A DNA stretch of 64,000 nucleotides. It comes from Fictibacillus fluitans. GTDB lineage: Bacteria > Bacillota > Bacilli > Bacillales > Fictibacillaceae. The stretch covers positions 1 to 64,000 of the forward strand of contig NZ_JAUHTR010000018.1 of assembly GCF_030418125.1 (NCBI RefSeq), in the 5' to 3' direction. A model generated the notes under the pieces. The model made no database searches. It saw only the letters and a list, made by a program, of their open reading frames with translations, and was not told the origin of the DNA. Position numbers and translations under genes: made by a program. Within the stretch, counting starts at the first letter, position 1. Every line of letters starts with the position of its first letter. Of this stretch, positions 1 through 12,608 are shown piece by piece.

Positions 1-204
1 TTGTGCCGCTCGTTTTGGCGACTTTATTAGAATACCATATTAGCATCTATCAAGTCAACCATTTTCTCTAAAAAGTTTTTTCAGAGATTCGCCTGCCGAA
101 CAGGCTTAACAAGAAGCTAAATAAATATACCATCTATTTTTATACATTACAAGGGTTTTTTATAAAAAAACTGTTTTTCTATAATTAATAATAGAAGGAA
201 AGAA
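1..204. other. Non-coding stretch downstream of gyrA
   Basis: AT-rich sequence at the edge of the window, beyond the gyrA terminator. I see no open frame with a ribosome site, no RNA gene and no repeat in it. Confidence 0.5.
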
Positions 205-246
205 AAAAGCAGCCAAAAGTGAAGTCACTTTTGGCTGCTTCTTTCA
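205..246 (-). terminator. Terminator of gyrA
   Basis: A perfect 14-bp inverted repeat (208-221 with 226-239, loop AAGT) is followed on the minus strand by a run of T. It lies a few bases past the gyrA stop codon and should end the gyrB-gyrA transcript. Confidence 0.9.
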
Positions 247-254
247 TTATATCT

Positions 255-2813
255 TTATTCTTCTGGATCAGTATCGCCGTCTTCGTCACGTACGTTTGTT
301 TCATTTGTATCTACTGTTACTTCTGGCTCGTCTCCGTCTGTTTCCAGTGTTTCATCAATAGCCTCTTCAATGGCTTCATCTATTTCTTCTTCTTTATCAA
401 CGACAGCGATCGTCGCCACGTGATTGCCTTCCTGCATGGCGATCAGCTTCACGCCTTGTGTATTCCGGCCCATGGAGGATATGCCTTCCACGCTCATACG
501 GATAAGGATGCCGTCTGCCGTAATGATCATAACATCCTGATCGCTGGTAACGGTTTTGAGGGCAGTGATATCGCCATTTCTTTCAGTAATGTTGCAGGTT
601 TTAATTCCTTTACCGCCGCGGGACTGCAGTCGGTATTCTTCCATCGGCGTCCGTTTGCCGAAGCCTTTTTCCGTTACGATGAGGACATCATGCCCTTCAC
701 CCAGTGCTTCCATACCGACTACATAATCGTCCTTACCAAGGGTTACTGCTTTTACTCCGGCAGCTGTACGGCCCATGGAGCGCACATCGTTCTCATTATA
801 TCGGATCGCCATTCCTTTGCTGGTTCCGACAATGATATCCTTGTTGCCATCGGTCAGTTTGACGCCCATCAATTCGTCCTCATCGCGCAAGGTGATGGCA
901 AACAAGCCGCCTTTGCGGATATTGGCAAATTGAGAAAGTGGTGAACGCTTGGTGATTCCGTGGCGGGTCATGAAGTTGAGATACCAGTCATCTTCAAACT
1001 CTTCCACCGGGATAACGGCGGAAATGGTTTCCCCGCGTTCCACCTGGAGCATATTGATAATCGGAATCCCTTTTGCCGTTCTGCTCATTTCAGGGATTTC
1101 GTATCCTTTTAAACGGTATACTTTCCCTTTGTTCGTAAAGAACAGAATCGTGTTATGGGAAATCGTTGTAAACAGGTGTTCCACGAAATCCTCATCTCCT
1201 GTGCCCATGCCCTGGATGCCTCTGCCGCCCCGGCGCTGTGAGCGGTAAGTAGAGATCGGAAGACGTTTAATGTAACCGTTGTTGGTTAAGGTAATAACCA
1301 CATTTGTTTTCGGGATCAAATCTTCATCCTCGATCATATCAAAGCCGACCGTGATGTTGGTTCGGCGCTCATCCCCAAAACGCTCTTTGATTTCGATGAG
1401 CTCCTCACGAATGATTTCGAGAATTTTTTCTTCGTCTGCTAAAATCGCACGAAGTTCGGCAATTAAAGCGACAAGCTCTTTATATTCATTTTCTATTTTA
1501 TCCCGTTCAAGACCGGTTAAACGCTGAAGGCGCATTTCCAGGATAGCCTGGGCTTGTTCATTGCTCAGGCCAAACCTTTCAATCAAGCCTTCACGGGCAA
1601 TATCTGTTGTGCGTGATCCGCGGATCAGCGCAATAACTTCATCCAGGTGGTCCAGTGCGATGCGCAGACCTTCGAGGATATGAGCTCTGGCTTCAGCCTT
1701 GCGGAGGTCAAATTCAGTTCTTCTGCGAATAATTACCTGCTGATGTTTCAAATAATAATGCAGACATTCTTTTAGATTAAGTACTTTAGGCTGGCCATCG
1801 ACAAGAGCAAGCATGTTAATTCCGAAGCTTGTTTGCAATGCCGTATGCTTATACAGGTTATTCAACAGTACATTGGCATTGGCATCACGGCGGACTTCAA
1901 TGACTACACGCATACCGTTACGGTCGGATTCGTCACGAAGGTCTGTAATGCCGTCGATCTTTTTGTCCCGCACCAATTCAGCGATTTTTTCCACCAGGCG
2001 GGCTTTGTTGACCTGATAAGGAAGTTCGCTGACAATAATGAAGTTTTTGCCATTCGACTGCTCTTCGATTTCCGCTTTGGCGCGGATAATGATGGAGCCC
2101 CTGCCTGTCTGGTAGGCCTTCCGGATTCCCTCACGGCCGAGGATCTCACCTGCTGTCGGGAAATCAGGGCCAGGAATTAATTCCATAAGCTCAGGAATCG
2201 TGATCTCAGGATTTCTGCTCAGTTCGAGTACGCCGTCAATGACTTCCCCAAGATGGTGCGGGGGAATGTTCGTTGCCATACCAACCGCGATTCCCGATGT
2301 ACCGTTAACAAGCAGGTTTGGAAAACGGGCAGGCATAACGACAGGTTCTCTTTCCGAGCCATCGTAGTTATCTTTGTAATCAATGGTGTCTTTATTGATG
2401 TCACGGACAATTTCCATGGCAATTTTGGACATTCTTGCTTCGGTATAACGCATGGCCGCTGCGGCATCGCCGTCGACGGATCCAAAGTTACCATGTCCAT
2501 CAACCAGCATGTGGCGGTAGTTAAAATCCTGCGCCATTCGGACCATGGTTTCATACACGGCAGAGTCGCCGTGCGGATGATACTTACCGATTACTTCCCC
2601 GACAATACGCGCTGACTTTTTGTACGCTTTATCAGCGGTCATGCCCAAGTCGTTCATCGCATAAAGGATACGCCGGTGAACTGGCTTCAGGCCATCCCGG
2701 ACATCCGGAAGAGCACGGCTGACAATAACACTCATCGCATAATCCATAAAAGAAGTACGCATTTCCGAGCTGATATTTATTTCCTTCACCCGGGATTGAT
2801 CTGCTTCAGACAT
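255..2813 (-). CDS. gyrA: DNA gyrase subunit A
   Basis: GyrA is the DNA-cleaving and rejoining subunit of gyrase, which with GyrB introduces negative supercoils using ATP. At 852 aa it has the usual order: winged-helix/tower domain with the catalytic tyrosine Y123 in RYTEARM, then a C-terminal beta-pinwheel. The GyrA box QRRGGRG, needed for wrapping DNA, is visible at about residue 540. The quinolone-resistance region reads [10 protein letters not shown] with Ser84 and Glu88, the sensitive-type residues. The tail is strongly acidic (many E and D), as in other Firmicutes. The start ATG follows a GGAGG-like site. It is the last gene of the leftward origin-proximal set and is oriented away from oriC, on the leading strand. 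Confidence 0.98.
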   Translation of the reverse strand: MSEADQSRVKEINISSEMRTSFMDYAMSVIVSRALPDVRDGLKPVHRRILYAMNDLGMTADKAYKKSARIVGEVIGKYHPHGDSAVYETMVRMAQDFNYRHMLVDGHGNFGSVDGDAAAAMRYTEARMSKIAMEIVRDINKDTIDYKDNYDGSEREPVVMPARFPNLLVNGTSGIAVGMATNIPPHHLGEVIDGVLELSRNPEITIPELMELIPGPDFPTAGEILGREGIRKAYQTGRGSIIIRAKAEIEEQSNGKNFIIVSELPYQVNKARLVEKIAELVRDKKIDGITDLRDESDRNGMRVVIEVRRDANANVLLNNLYKHTALQTSFGINMLALVDGQPKVLNLKECLHYYLKHQQVIIRRRTEFDLRKAEARAHILEGLRIALDHLDEVIALIRGSRTTDIAREGLIERFGLSNEQAQAILEMRLQRLTGLERDKIENEYKELVALIAELRAILADEEKILEIIREELIEIKERFGDERRTNITVGFDMIEDEDLIPKTNVVITLTNNGYIKRLPISTYRSQRRGGRGIQGMGTGDEDFVEHLFTTISHNTILFFTNKGKVYRLKGYEIPEMSRTAKGIPIINMLQVERGETISAVIPVEEFEDDWYLNFMTRHGITKRSPLSQFANIRKGGLFAITLRDEDELMGVKLTDGNKDIIVGTSKGMAIRYNENDVRSMGRTAAGVKAVTLGKDDYVVGMEALGEGHDVLIVTEKGFGKRTPMEEYRLQSRGGKGIKTCNITERNGDITALKTVTSDQDVMIITADGILIRMSVEGISSMGRNTQGVKLIAMQEGNHVATIAVVDKEEEIDEAIEEAIDETLETDGDEPEVTVDTNETNVRDEDGDTDPEE

Positions 2814-2885
2814 TGATTCTAACCTCCATTTACTGCATGTTCCATTAACTTTTTACTTCAATAAAGATCTATAAAAACGGTAAGA

Positions 2886-2908
2886 GAAACAGGGATGTCC
2901 CCTGTTTC
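2886..2908. other. Hairpin between gyrB and gyrA
   Basis: A 9-bp perfect inverted repeat (GAAACAGGG with CCCTGTTTC) sits in the short gyrB-gyrA gap. It lacks an immediate T run on the minus strand, so it may be a partial terminator, an mRNA-processing or a stabilising hairpin. Confidence 0.45.
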
Positions 2909-2916
2909 CGCTGATG

Positions 2917-4875
<1,959 letters not shown>

Positions 4876-4892
4876 TTAAACGATTTCCTGTC

Positions 4893-5168
4893 TTACTTGA
4901 CGTACCAGCTATGGGCAAAATCAATCCGTTCTCCTGCCCGCTTTTTTAGCGTGATTGAGGATAAAGGGGAGATATAAACATGTTCTTTTGTAACGATGAC
5001 GGATTTGGGATGATGATTGGTATGGCATAAATTAACCATGCTTTTCTTTTCCTTGTGCTGTCTTAAAAAGGCACTCATTAATTCCGAGCTCTCTAGCGCG
5101 CGGTAGTCCAGAATAGCCACAATGTCTTTTTGCTGAATAACCGCTTCTTCACCAATGTGCAATAACAT
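4893..5168 (-). CDS. remB: Extracellular matrix regulator RemB (YaaB)
   Basis: Small 91-aa protein of the DUF370/RemB family; in B. subtilis RemB promotes matrix gene expression together with the DNA-binding paralogue RemA. The N-terminus MLLHIGEEAVIQQKDIVAIL and the central SVIVTKEHVYISPLSS, which make beta strands, are characteristic. I chose the ATG at 5168 rather than the upstream ATG at 5180 because an AGGTGAGGTGG site lies 4-8 bases before it and the homologue begins similarly. It starts 8 bases after the recF stop, so it is probably co-transcribed with recF. The biochemical role of this particular copy is inferred from family and position. Confidence 0.85.
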   Translation of the reverse strand: MLLHIGEEAVIQQKDIVAILDYRALESSELMSAFLRQHKEKKSMVNLCHTNHHPKSVIVTKEHVYISPLSSITLKKRAGERIDFAHSWYVK

Positions 5169-5176
5169 AGTCCACC

Positions 5177-6298
5177 TCACCTTATCCGTTCAATCGCACC
5201 TTGTTCAACATGGTACGTTGCTGCTTTATCAAGCGTTTCATGGTGTATGCCTTCCACGCTTGTTGTGGTGACAAAGGTTTGTACTTTGCCTTGTATGGTA
5301 TTCAGCAGATGAGATTGCCGGTAGTCATCAAGCTCTGATAACACATCATCCAGCAGGAGCAGCGGATACTCTCCGACTTCTGAATGAATAAGATCAATCT
5401 CTGCCAGTTTGATCGACAGCGCTGTGGTCCTCTGCTGGCCCTGTGAACCGAATGTCTGTACATCCTTCCCATTTACATGAAAAAGCAGATCATCACGGTG
5501 CGGACCGAACAAAGAAGTGCCGCGTTCTATTTCTCTATCTTTTATTTTAACAAACTTTTGCTCGTATGCTTCTATCATTTTCGACAATTCTTGCTCTTCA
5601 CATACCTCTACGGTCGGTTTATATATCACTTCCAGGCGTTCCAGCCCTCTGGAGATGCCGTGGTGTATGGGATCAGCCCAGTTTTGCAGGAGTTTCATAT
5701 AACTCAGCCGCTTCTCTGTTACCCGTGCCGCCGCCTGTATGAGCTGTTCTGTCAAAATATCAAGCATCACTGTATTTTCTTTGGAACGGCTGCGCTGCAT
5801 ATCCCGCAAAAGAGAATTGCGCTGGGCCAGAACCTTTTGATATTGCGACAGATAGTGAAGATAAACAGGATTAACCTGCCCGATCTCCATATCAATAAAA
5901 CGACGTCGCACCTGCGGACTCCCTTTGACAAGATTCAAATCCTCAGGTGCAAACATGACGACATTTAACGCCCCTATATAGTCAGTCAATCTCCGCTGTT
6001 CCAGTCCATTGACTTTTGCTTTCTTGCCTTTTTGTGAAACGACCAGGCTTAAACTGAATGGTCCGGTCCTTTTTTGAACCCGTCCTTCTATTTTAGCATA
6101 TTCTTCGTCCCAATAGATTAATTCTTTATCGCGGGGCGTTCTGTGGGACTTTGCCATGGCCAAAACATAGATGGCTTCCATCACATTTGTTTTTCCCTGC
6201 GCGTTTTCACCCAAAAACACGTTGACCTTGTTTTCGAAATCAAGATGCTGGGATGAATAGTTTCTGTAATTTCTTATGTCCAATTGTTCAATATACAA
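5177..6298 (-). CDS. recF: DNA replication/repair protein RecF
   Basis: RecF is an SMC-like ATPase that, with RecO and RecR, loads RecA on gapped DNA. The 373-aa protein has Walker [10 protein letters not shown] at residues 30-38, the ABC-type signature region [18 protein letters not shown], and the Walker B/D-loop [16 protein letters not shown] near the C-terminus. Position between yaaA and remB downstream of dnaN is standard in Bacillaceae. The ATG is placed 14 bases after the yaaA stop with a GGGGGTATCCC region upstream. No unusual residues noticed. Confidence 0.97.
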   Translation of the reverse strand: MYIEQLDIRNYRNYSSQHLDFENKVNVFLGENAQGKTNVMEAIYVLAMAKSHRTPRDKELIYWDEEYAKIEGRVQKRTGPFSLSLVVSQKGKKAKVNGLEQRRLTDYIGALNVVMFAPEDLNLVKGSPQVRRRFIDMEIGQVNPVYLHYLSQYQKVLAQRNSLLRDMQRSRSKENTVMLDILTEQLIQAAARVTEKRLSYMKLLQNWADPIHHGISRGLERLEVIYKPTVEVCEEQELSKMIEAYEQKFVKIKDREIERGTSLFGPHRDDLLFHVNGKDVQTFGSQGQQRTTALSIKLAEIDLIHSEVGEYPLLLLDDVLSELDDYRQSHLLNTIQGKVQTFVTTTSVEGIHHETLDKAATYHVEQGAIERIR

Positions 6299-6312
6299 CG
6301 GGATACCCCCAT

Positions 6313-6525
6313 CTATCTGGAAACAGTGATCTCGCCCATTTCGGGAACAGAAACTTTGTCTCCCGCGTAAAGCTTTCTTCCCCGGCGGTTTTCCCGCTCA
6401 CCATTAACCAGCACTTCATTTTCTTCTAAATACCATTTTACCATTCCGCCGCTTGAGATGGCATCTACATGTTTGAGCAGCTGCTGCAGCGTAATGTATT
6501 CAGTGGTGATTTGCACGTTATCCAT
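6313..6525 (-). CDS. yaaA: S4 domain-containing protein YaaA
   Basis: A 70-aa S4-like RNA-binding protein found between dnaN and recF in Firmicutes. The S4 fold is recognisable from [45 protein letters not shown]. The longer open frame reaches 6582, but AAAAGGAGTGTT lies 7 bases before the ATG at 6525, and homologues are about 70 aa. Proposed role in ribosome maturation is known only from family studies. Confidence 0.9.
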   Translation of the reverse strand: MDNVQITTEYITLQQLLKHVDAISSGGMVKWYLEENEVLVNGERENRRGRKLYAGDKVSVPEMGEITVSR

Positions 6526-6634
6526 CATAACACTCCTTTTTAAGACTAGTATTCTCCATTTTGGAGCCTTTATGAAAGGCATAAAAGCTGCCGGAAAACC
6601 AGCAGCTTTTATGTCTAATGTCTTGCTTGAAATT

Positions 6635-7777
6635 TTAATATGTTCGAACAGGCAGGATGAGCTGCTTAATGATCTCGTTGTCCACCGGAGTGATAAGGAA
6701 CGGCCTCATGGCACCTGTGAACAGAACGTTAATCTCTGAACAGTCCATTGCTTTTAGTGCATCAATCATATATTTCGCATTGAAGGAAATTTTAAGTTCT
6801 TCTCCCTCCATGGATTGCGTGGCGACATGCTCATAGACTTTACCAATTTCCGGAGAGTTGGATGAAATTTCAACCGTCTGGCTGTCGATGGTCGCGAGCT
6901 TCACCACATTGTTTCGTCCTTCACGGGCAAGCAGGGACGCACGGTCGATCGCCTGAAGAAAATCCTTTGTCGATAATACCAATGTCGTTTTGCTTTCGCT
7001 TGGAAGCAATTTGCTCGTATCCGGATAGTTTCCGTCGAGCAGTCTTGAAAAGAATAATGTATTTTTTGTTTTAAATAAAACCTGGTTGTCAGTAACGACG
7101 ATTTGGACAAGCTCAGCAGATTCTTCAACAATTTTGGACAATTCATTCAAGCTCTTTCCTGGAATGACTACGTTTTGGAACGAAAGCCCTTCTGTGTCCG
7201 TTTCAATTCTTGCAGTACGCTGTGCCAGGCGGTGGCTGTCTGTTGCCACACAGCTGAGAATATTGTCTTCAAGCTTAATGTTCACACCGGTTAATATAGG
7301 GCGTGTTTCTGACGTGGACACCGCAAAGACAGTTTGTCTGATAATCTGGCGGAACAGATCTCCCTGGATGCTGAACACGTTTTGTTCTTCAATCTGTGGA
7401 AGGCGAGGATATTCTTCAGGATCCAGTCCGACAAGGCTGAATTCAGAAGCTCCTGACCGGAGTTTGGTTTCAAAACGTTCTCCGACTTCAATTTCCACGG
7501 TATCATTCGGCAGTTTTTTTACGATTTCGGAAAAGTATCTTGCCTGAAGGACGATGCTGCCGGGTTTTTGGATCTCAAGATTGACTTCACCGTTCTCTTC
7601 CATAGGAATCAGGCGTTCGATGGAAATATCGGAGTCACTTCCCGTCAGTGTCATTCCTTCACTGTGAACTACCATTTTTATACCCGTCAAAATAGGTATT
7701 GTTGTTCTTGAAGATACGGCCTTCATTACATCCTGCACACCTTCAATTAGCTGGCTTCGGTTAATCTGAAATTTCAT
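6635..7777 (-). CDS. dnaN: DNA polymerase III sliding clamp (beta subunit)
   Basis: The beta clamp encircles DNA as a dimer and tethers the replicative polymerase. The 380-aa chain begins MKFQINRSQLIEGVQDVMKAVSSR and ends with the conserved C-terminal RPFLITP..(I)IKQLILPVRTY that lines the partner-binding pocket. The start at 7777 has GGGGGATGATC just upstream; the extra six residues of the longer frame lack a site. It follows dnaA across the oriC spacer, so its expression likely couples to dnaA. Confidence 0.98.
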   Translation of the reverse strand: MKFQINRSQLIEGVQDVMKAVSSRTTIPILTGIKMVVHSEGMTLTGSDSDISIERLIPMEENGEVNLEIQKPGSIVLQARYFSEIVKKLPNDTVEIEVGERFETKLRSGASEFSLVGLDPEEYPRLPQIEEQNVFSIQGDLFRQIIRQTVFAVSTSETRPILTGVNIKLEDNILSCVATDSHRLAQRTARIETDTEGLSFQNVVIPGKSLNELSKIVEESAELVQIVVTDNQVLFKTKNTLFFSRLLDGNYPDTSKLLPSESKTTLVLSTKDFLQAIDRASLLAREGRNNVVKLATIDSQTVEISSNSPEIGKVYEHVATQSMEGEELKISFNAKYMIDALKAMDCSEINVLFTGAMRPFLITPVDNEIIKQLILPVRTY

Positions 7778-7988
7778 GATCATCCCCCTGAACATTTTCT
7801 TAATTGAATTCGGTTATATTATTAATTTTTTTTAAATAAAAAACAGTCGTAGTAATAGTAGGGCCTGTGGATCTGTGGATAAGTGTGTGAAATGCAAGGA
7901 ATAACAGCCTATCCACATGTGGACAGACTGTGCATAAGAGTGAGCAGGTTATTCACATAATCCCCAGCAAAAAGACATAGGACCAATA
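7778..7988. other. oriC, dnaA-dnaN part, with DnaA-trio
   Basis: This spacer holds one perfect DnaA box (7874-7882) and four near matches (7909-7917, 7918-7926, 7929-7937, 7949-7957). Next to the boxes comes GGGCC and then, read on the minus strand from 7860 down to 7846, the triplets TAC TAT TAC TAC GAC, followed by an AT-rich tract at 7807-7843. This order (boxes, GC-rich, DnaA-trio, AT-rich) matches the B. subtilis unwinding region, so strand opening probably starts here. Confidence 0.9.
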
Positions 7989-9341
7989 TTACGATTTTAA
8001 CTGATCGTGAATTTCTTTGATACTTTTTTGCAGCTGCTGGTCAGAAACCATAAGATTCGATATTTTCTCATGAGCATGAAGCACAGTGGTATGGTCTCTT
8101 CCTCCAAATTCTTCCCCGATCTTCGGCAAAGAATTGTCGGTTAATTCCCTTGCAAGATACATGGCAATCTGGCGCGGGAAGGCAACTGATTTTGTTCTCT
8201 TTTTCGCTGTGAAATCTTCAAGTCTGATGTTGTAATGCCGTCCGACAATCTCCTGGATATGGTGAATGGTAATCATGCGCGGCTTGGAGGAAGGAATAAT
8301 ATCCTTAAGCGCCTCGGCTGCCAGGTCCGCGTTCATATCCTGATTAATGAGCGAAGAGTAAGCGACCACGCGGATCAAAGCCCCTTCCAGCTCACGGATG
8401 TTCGTATCAATTTGATTGGCGATATACAGCATTACTTCATTAGGTATATCCAGTCCTTCGGCTTTTGCCTTCTTGCGCAGAATGGCGATCCTTGTTTCAA
8501 GATCAGGCGGCGTAATGTCAGTGATCAGCCCCCATTCGAAACGGGAACGGAGCCTGTCCTCAAGCGTCGGGATCTCCTTGGGAGGACGGTCACTTGAAAT
8601 GACAATTTGCTTGCTTTCTTCATGAAGCGCATTAAATGTATGGAAAAATTCTTCCTGCGTTTGTTCTTTTCCGGCAAGGAATTGAATATCATCGATAAGA
8701 AGAATGTCGACACTTCTGAATTTATTTCTGAATTCGACTGTTTTATTATCACGAATCGAGTTAATGAATTCATTTGTGAACTTTTCAGACGACAGATAAG
8801 CTACTTTTGCATTTGGCTTATGGTCAACGACATAATGACCGATCGCATGCATCAAGTGGGTCTTTCCCAGGCCGACTCCTCCGTAAATAAAGAGCGGATT
8901 GTATGCTTTGGCCGGCGCTTCTGCTACAGCCAGAGAGGCCGCATGGGCAAAACGGTTGCCCGATCCGATAACGAACCGGTCAAAGGTATACTTTGGGTTA
9001 AGCATGCTTTGAGGAACTTCCTCCTGCTGCTCAACGTTTACTCTTTGCGTTTTTTTTAACACTTTTTCAAAGTCAACTTCTTCTTCCATCTGGTTTTGCG
9101 GAATAATGAATTTGACATCCAGCGCAGCTCCTGTCACATCCTGAAGAGTTTCGGAAATCAAGGTGGAATAACGGGATTCCAGCCAGTCACGGGCAAACTC
9201 GTTCGGTGCTGTAATGATGAGTGTGTCATTTTGCAATGCGTGCGCCGCTGTGGACTTCAACCATGTCTCAAAGCTGGGTTTGCTGACCTTCTTTTCCATG
9301 GCAGCCAATGCTTTGTTCCATAGGTCATTAATATTTTCCAC
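7989..9341 (-). CDS. dnaA: Chromosomal replication initiator DnaA
   Basis: DnaA is the AAA+ protein that binds DnaA boxes and opens oriC. The 450-aa protein has N-terminal domain I ([17 protein letters not shown]), a short linker, the AAA+ domain with Walker [12 protein letters not shown] and Walker [10 protein letters not shown], and domain IV with the signature [15 protein letters not shown] near residues 405-420. I use GTG at 9341: AGGAGG lies 8 bases upstream and the homologue starts MENI; the frame also offers TTG at 9344. DnaA boxes on both sides of the gene allow autoregulation. Confidence 0.98.
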   Translation of the reverse strand: MENINDLWNKALAAMEKKVSKPSFETWLKSTAAHALQNDTLIITAPNEFARDWLESRYSTLISETLQDVTGAALDVKFIIPQNQMEEEVDFEKVLKKTQRVNVEQQEEVPQSMLNPKYTFDRFVIGSGNRFAHAASLAVAEAPAKAYNPLFIYGGVGLGKTHLMHAIGHYVVDHKPNAKVAYLSSEKFTNEFINSIRDNKTVEFRNKFRSVDILLIDDIQFLAGKEQTQEEFFHTFNALHEESKQIVISSDRPPKEIPTLEDRLRSRFEWGLITDITPPDLETRIAILRKKAKAEGLDIPNEVMLYIANQIDTNIRELEGALIRVVAYSSLINQDMNADLAAEALKDIIPSSKPRMITIHHIQEIVGRHYNIRLEDFTAKKRTKSVAFPRQIAMYLARELTDNSLPKIGEEFGGRDHTTVLHAHEKISNLMVSDQQLQKSIKEIHDQLKS

Positions 9342-9344
9342 CAA

Positions 9345-10020
9345 CAGTACCTCCTAAGTAATTTATCTAAATGAAGACGTTCCATGTCTGCTCTATTTTA
9401 TTGATGGAGCGAAAGTAAACCTCAAGATTACGTCAAAGGCCGTTTTAGCGAATGAAAATCGAAAGCGATGTTCAACATAAAAAAGCTCTTTTGGCATAAA
9501 TGGATCTTGAGGTTTTTAATGAGGGCACATTTGCGGATGAATGCACCATGATGTATAAGCGTTGTACAGCCATATGTATACGTACGCATAAATATACTAT
9601 TCACAGCAAACGTGCACAATCTATTAATATAGTAGAAAGTCAGTATAAGGCGTTTCATACAGAGGATGTGGACAACCTTATAAACACATTATTTTAAATG
9701 TCCACAACTTTATCCACAGCATGTGGATAAAAATATTGTCACATGAAGTTATCAACGAGTTAAAACACAACAATCATAACAAAAAAATCCCATGAATGCA
9801 ATGAGTTTCTCCCACTTATCCACAACCCCAACACCTTGTGTAAATCTGTTGTCCACAGCACAAGATTTTGTGTAAAACTTGTCGATAAAGGGTGTGGATA
9901 ATGAAAAACGTGTCGAAAAAACTATCCACAGCTTGTCGAAATCAAAAAGTAAGGTGAAGATCGGGGGAAAGAGATCCGGGAGAGGAATCTCCTTGTTCCT
10001 CAATTAAATTTCAAGAAGCC
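9345..10020. other. oriC, region upstream of dnaA
   Basis: A 700-bp non-coding region between dnaA and rpmH. It contains four perfect DnaA boxes (9710-9718, 9722-9730, 9816-9824, 9893-9901) and near matches at 9667-9675, 9849-9857 and 9922-9930, corresponding to the incA/incB clusters of B. subtilis. The 9345-9660 part contains no boxes that I can see; it should hold the dnaA promoter, which I could not fix with confidence. Confidence 0.9.
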
Positions 10021-10050
10021 TTGACAAACAGAGGGTACACTCCTTATACT
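10021..10050 (+). promoter_or_regulatory. SigA-type promoter of rpmH
   Basis: TTGACA at 10021-10026, an 18-bp spacer, then TATACT at 10045-10050; the rpmH ATG follows 48 bp later after a GGGAGGTG site. Confidence 0.75.
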
Positions 10051-10097
10051 TACTTAGACTGTCTTTTTGATATATCCTCAGGGAGGTGTAATATATA

Positions 10098-10232
10098 ATG
10101 AAACCAACGTTTCAACCAAATAATCGTAAACGTAAGAAAGTACACGGTTTTCGTGCGCGTATGGCAACAAAGAACGGCCGTAAAGTTCTAGCTCGCCGCC
10201 GCCAAAAAGGAAGAAAAGTATTATCTGCATAG
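10098..10232 (+). CDS. rpmH: 50S ribosomal protein L34
   Basis: L34 is a small, very basic protein of the large ribosomal subunit. The frame is 44 codons, [18 protein letters not shown]... ending KVLSA, essentially invariant in Bacillaceae. A GGGAGGTG site lies upstream and a strong terminator follows directly, so much of the transcription probably ends here and only a part reads on into rnpA. Confidence 0.97.
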   Translation: MKPTFQPNNRKRKKVHGFRARMATKNGRKVLARRRQKGRKVLSA

Positions 10233-10259
10233 GCCACTGACAATCAGTGGTCTTTTTTC
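10232..10259 (+). terminator. Terminator/attenuator after rpmH
   Basis: CCACTGA (10234-10240), loop CAA, TCAGTGG (10244-10250), then a T-rich run. It separates the highly expressed rpmH from rnpA. Confidence 0.85.
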
Positions 10260-10368
10260 TGATATTAAGGAAAGTAGATACTTGTTTAAATTAAAAGAAG
10301 TAGCCGATACTGTTACTAATAATGAAATACATTAAAGAAGTATTGAGATCCAGGTGGAGTGTTGCCGG

Positions 10369-10728
10369 ATGGAAAAGCAAAAGCGCTTAAAAAAGAATGA
10401 AGAGTTTCAGGAAGTATTTAAAAGAGGAAAATCGTCTGCCAACCGCCAATTTGTACTATATGCGCTGGAAAAGAACGATCAGCCTCATTTAAGATTGGGT
10501 TTGTCAGTAAGCAAGCGGGTGGGAAAAGCCGTAACCCGCAACCGAATCAAGCGAGTAGTGAAAGAAATATTTATGAAGCACGAAGAGGAGATTGCATCCA
10601 ACAGGGATTATATTGTTATTGCCCGGAATCCAACAGCTGACATGGATTACTTTGAGATGGAAAAAAGCCTTCTGCATGTGCTGCAGCGTGCCGGTTTGTT
10701 CAGACAGTCAAGGGATAAGCGTAAATGA
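10369..10728 (+). CDS. rnpA: Ribonuclease P protein component
   Basis: RnpA binds the catalytic RNase P RNA and helps remove 5' leaders from pre-tRNA. The 119-aa protein starts [20 protein letters not shown] and contains the conserved RNR box, [15 protein letters not shown]. The open frame extends to a GTG at 10354, but that GTG lies inside the AGGTGGAG ribosome site, which points to the ATG at 10369. It overlaps yidD by four bases. Confidence 0.95.
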   Translation: MEKQKRLKKNEEFQEVFKRGKSSANRQFVLYALEKNDQPHLRLGLSVSKRVGKAVTRNRIKRVVKEIFMKHEEEIASNRDYIVIARNPTADMDYFEMEKSLLHVLQRAGLFRQSRDKRK

Positions 10729-10949
10729 AACGGGTTTTGATCCTGATTTTTCGTTTCTACCAGCGGTTTATATCACCGTTGACCCCGCCGACCTGCCGTT
10801 TTTATCCCACATGCTCGCATTATGGAATTGAAGCGCTTCAACGATTCGGTGCCATTAAGGGAACATGGCTTACATTAAAGAGGATTTTAAAATGCCATCC
10901 TTTCCATCCGGGAGGGATCGACCCGGTACCCGAAAAGAAGAAGCGCTGA
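10725..10949 (+). CDS. yidD: Membrane protein insertion efficiency factor YidD
   Basis: 74-aa YidD family protein, thought to assist YidC-dependent membrane insertion. The family motif is plain: [11 protein letters not shown]-type start ([21 protein letters not shown]) with the conserved cysteines in [13 protein letters not shown] and a later HPFHPGG(I)DPV. It overlaps the rnpA stop (ATGA) and precedes yidC, the usual coupled arrangement. Confidence 0.95.
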   Translation: MKRVLILIFRFYQRFISPLTPPTCRFYPTCSHYGIEALQRFGAIKGTWLTLKRILKCHPFHPGGIDPVPEKKKR

Positions 10950-10983
10950 AAATATAGAAACAATGCTTTAAGGAGGATGAGGA

Positions 10984-11757
10984 GTGCGAAAGAAATTAGG
11001 AATACCGTTTGCTCTGGCCAGTTTAATGCTTCTATTGTCTGGCTGTAGTTCTGTAAACAAACCAATTACAGCAGAAAGTACTGGAATCTGGAATGAGTAT
11101 ATTGTCTATCCGTTATCCTGGGTAATTACTCAATTTGCCGAGATGATGGGGAACAATTACGGGCTGTCCATTGTGGTGGTTACCATTTTGATCCGCCTGG
11201 CGCTATTGCCGCTCATGATCAAACAGACCAGAAGCTCAAAAGCAATGCAGGACATTCAGCCTGAACTGCAAAAGCTTCGTGAAAAATACAGTTCAAAAGA
11301 TGCGACGACTCAGCAAAAACTGCAGAAAGAAACGATGGAGCTGTTCCAGTCCCAGGGTGTAAACCCGCTTGCGGGCTGTCTGCCTTTGGTGATCCAAATG
11401 CCGATTTTGCTTGGTTTCTATCATGCCATTATGCGTACGCAGGAAATCAAAAACCACAGCTTTTTATGGTTTGACCTTGGCAATCCAGATCCTGTATATG
11501 CTTTGCCGATTATTGCCGGAATCACAACCTTCCTTCAGCAGAAGATTATGATGGGCGGAACAAACAATCCAAACCCACAGATGAAAATGCTGCTCTACAT
11601 CATGCCGGTCATGATTGTTGTCTTTGCGATTAACTTCCCGGCAGCGTTATCGCTTTACTGGGTAATTGGGAACATGTTCATGATTGTACAGACATATTTT
11701 ATTACAGCCCCGAACAGGAAAAAGACAAACCAATTGGATAGGGGAGCTAAAAAGTGA
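10984..11757 (+). CDS. yidC: Membrane insertase YidC (SpoIIIJ type)
   Basis: YidC/Oxa1 insertase; in Bacillus the origin-proximal copy is SpoIIIJ, also needed in the forespore. The 257-aa precursor is a lipoprotein: signal sequence with lipobox LSGC, cysteine 21. About five membrane segments follow, including the conserved hydrophilic-groove segment beginning [21 protein letters not shown] start 10984 has AAGGAGGATGAG upstream. It overlaps jag by four bases, so the two are translationally coupled. Confidence 0.95.
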   Translation: MRKKLGIPFALASLMLLLSGCSSVNKPITAESTGIWNEYIVYPLSWVITQFAEMMGNNYGLSIVVVTILIRLALLPLMIKQTRSSKAMQDIQPELQKLREKYSSKDATTQQKLQKETMELFQSQGVNPLAGCLPLVIQMPILLGFYHAIMRTQEIKNHSFLWFDLGNPDPVYALPIIAGITTFLQQKIMMGGTNNPNPQMKMLLYIMPVMIVVFAINFPAALSLYWVIGNMFMIVQTYFITAPNRKKTNQLDRGAKK

Positions 11758-12374
11758 AACAGATCCAGGTAACGGGAAAAACAGTTGAAGAAGCAGTTTC
11801 AGCAGCACTGGCCGAACTTCAGGCTTCCAAAGAAGAGGTTGAGGTAAAAGTTCTTGAAGAATCGAAAAAAGGTTTTTTGGGTTTTGGCGGCAAGCCGGCG
11901 CTCATCGAGGTTTCCATCAAGCCGGATCCAATCAAGACCGCTGTTGCTTTTTTACAGGAAGTCACCGAGAAAATGGGTGTGCCTGTTACCATTTCACTTA
12001 AAGAAAACCGCGAAGAAACGATTTTTGAGCTTGCAGGTGAAAAAATCGCCATTCTGATTGGAAAAAGAGGACAAACTCTAAACTCTCTGCAGTACTTGAC
12101 CAATCTCGTAGCCAATAATCATTCGAGCAACTATCTCCGGATCGTACTCGATGCTGAAAACTACAGAGAGCGGCGCCGCGAGTCGCTTGAACGGCTGGCC
12201 ATGCATACGGCCCAGAGAGTGGTGGCGACAGGAAAAGGAGTTGCCCTTGACCCTATGCCATCCAATGAGCGAAAAGCCATACATATGGCACTTCGAAACA
12301 ACAAAAAAATCGAAACATCTTCAGAAGGGGCAGAACCGTTCCGAAAGGTTATCATCCGCCCCGCGAAAAACTAA
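11754..12374 (+). CDS. jag: RNA-binding protein Jag (KhpB)
   Basis: Jag/KhpB is an RNA-binding protein linked to SpoIIIJ and cell elongation. The 206-aa protein shows the three expected parts: Jag-N ([16 protein letters not shown], residues 1-50), a KH domain with the [14 protein letters not shown] loop near residue 100, and a C-terminal R3H domain ([17 protein letters not shown]... [14 protein letters not shown]). It starts at a GTG overlapping the yidC stop. Confidence 0.95.
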   Translation: MKQIQVTGKTVEEAVSAALAELQASKEEVEVKVLEESKKGFLGFGGKPALIEVSIKPDPIKTAVAFLQEVTEKMGVPVTISLKENREETIFELAGEKIAILIGKRGQTLNSLQYLTNLVANNHSSNYLRIVLDAENYRERRRESLERLAMHTAQRVVATGKGVALDPMPSNERKAIHMALRNNKKIETSSEGAEPFRKVIIRPAKN

Positions 12375-12407
12375 GATACAAGCAGTGGCCATCGCCCGCT
12401 GTGTTTG

Positions 12408-12447
12408 CCCGCCGCCCTTTATTTTTACAAAAGGAGGCGGGTTTTTT
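12408..12447 (+). terminator. Terminator of the rnpA-jag operon
   Basis: CCCGCC and GGCGGG form a stem with a long loop, followed by six T. Confidence 0.7.
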
Positions 12448-12488
12448 CATTGCCTTTTGCAGTCAAACTAAGTTAAACTAAAAGGTAT

Positions 12489-12537
12489 TGTGGATAAATA
12501 TGTCTTCGTATGCCATAAAGTTATCCACTGTGGATAG
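12489..12537. promoter_or_regulatory. DnaA-box cluster upstream of mnmE
   Basis: One perfect box (12489-12497) and two one-mismatch boxes placed head-to-head (12521-12529 and 12529-12537). In B. subtilis a DnaA-binding region between jag and trmE (mnmE) is known, as I recall it; these boxes are the likely counterpart and could titrate DnaA or regulate mnmE. Confidence 0.7.
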
Positions 12538-12608
12538 TTAGAAATGCAAATAACGGAAATAATAGTATAGATACAGTAAGTTCTGGGTTTCAAAGAGAGG
12601 TGAGAAGG

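Noticed and set aside
219-944. 241-codon frame antisense to gyrA
   Set aside because: Contains the gyrA terminator and only mirrors the gyrA codons.
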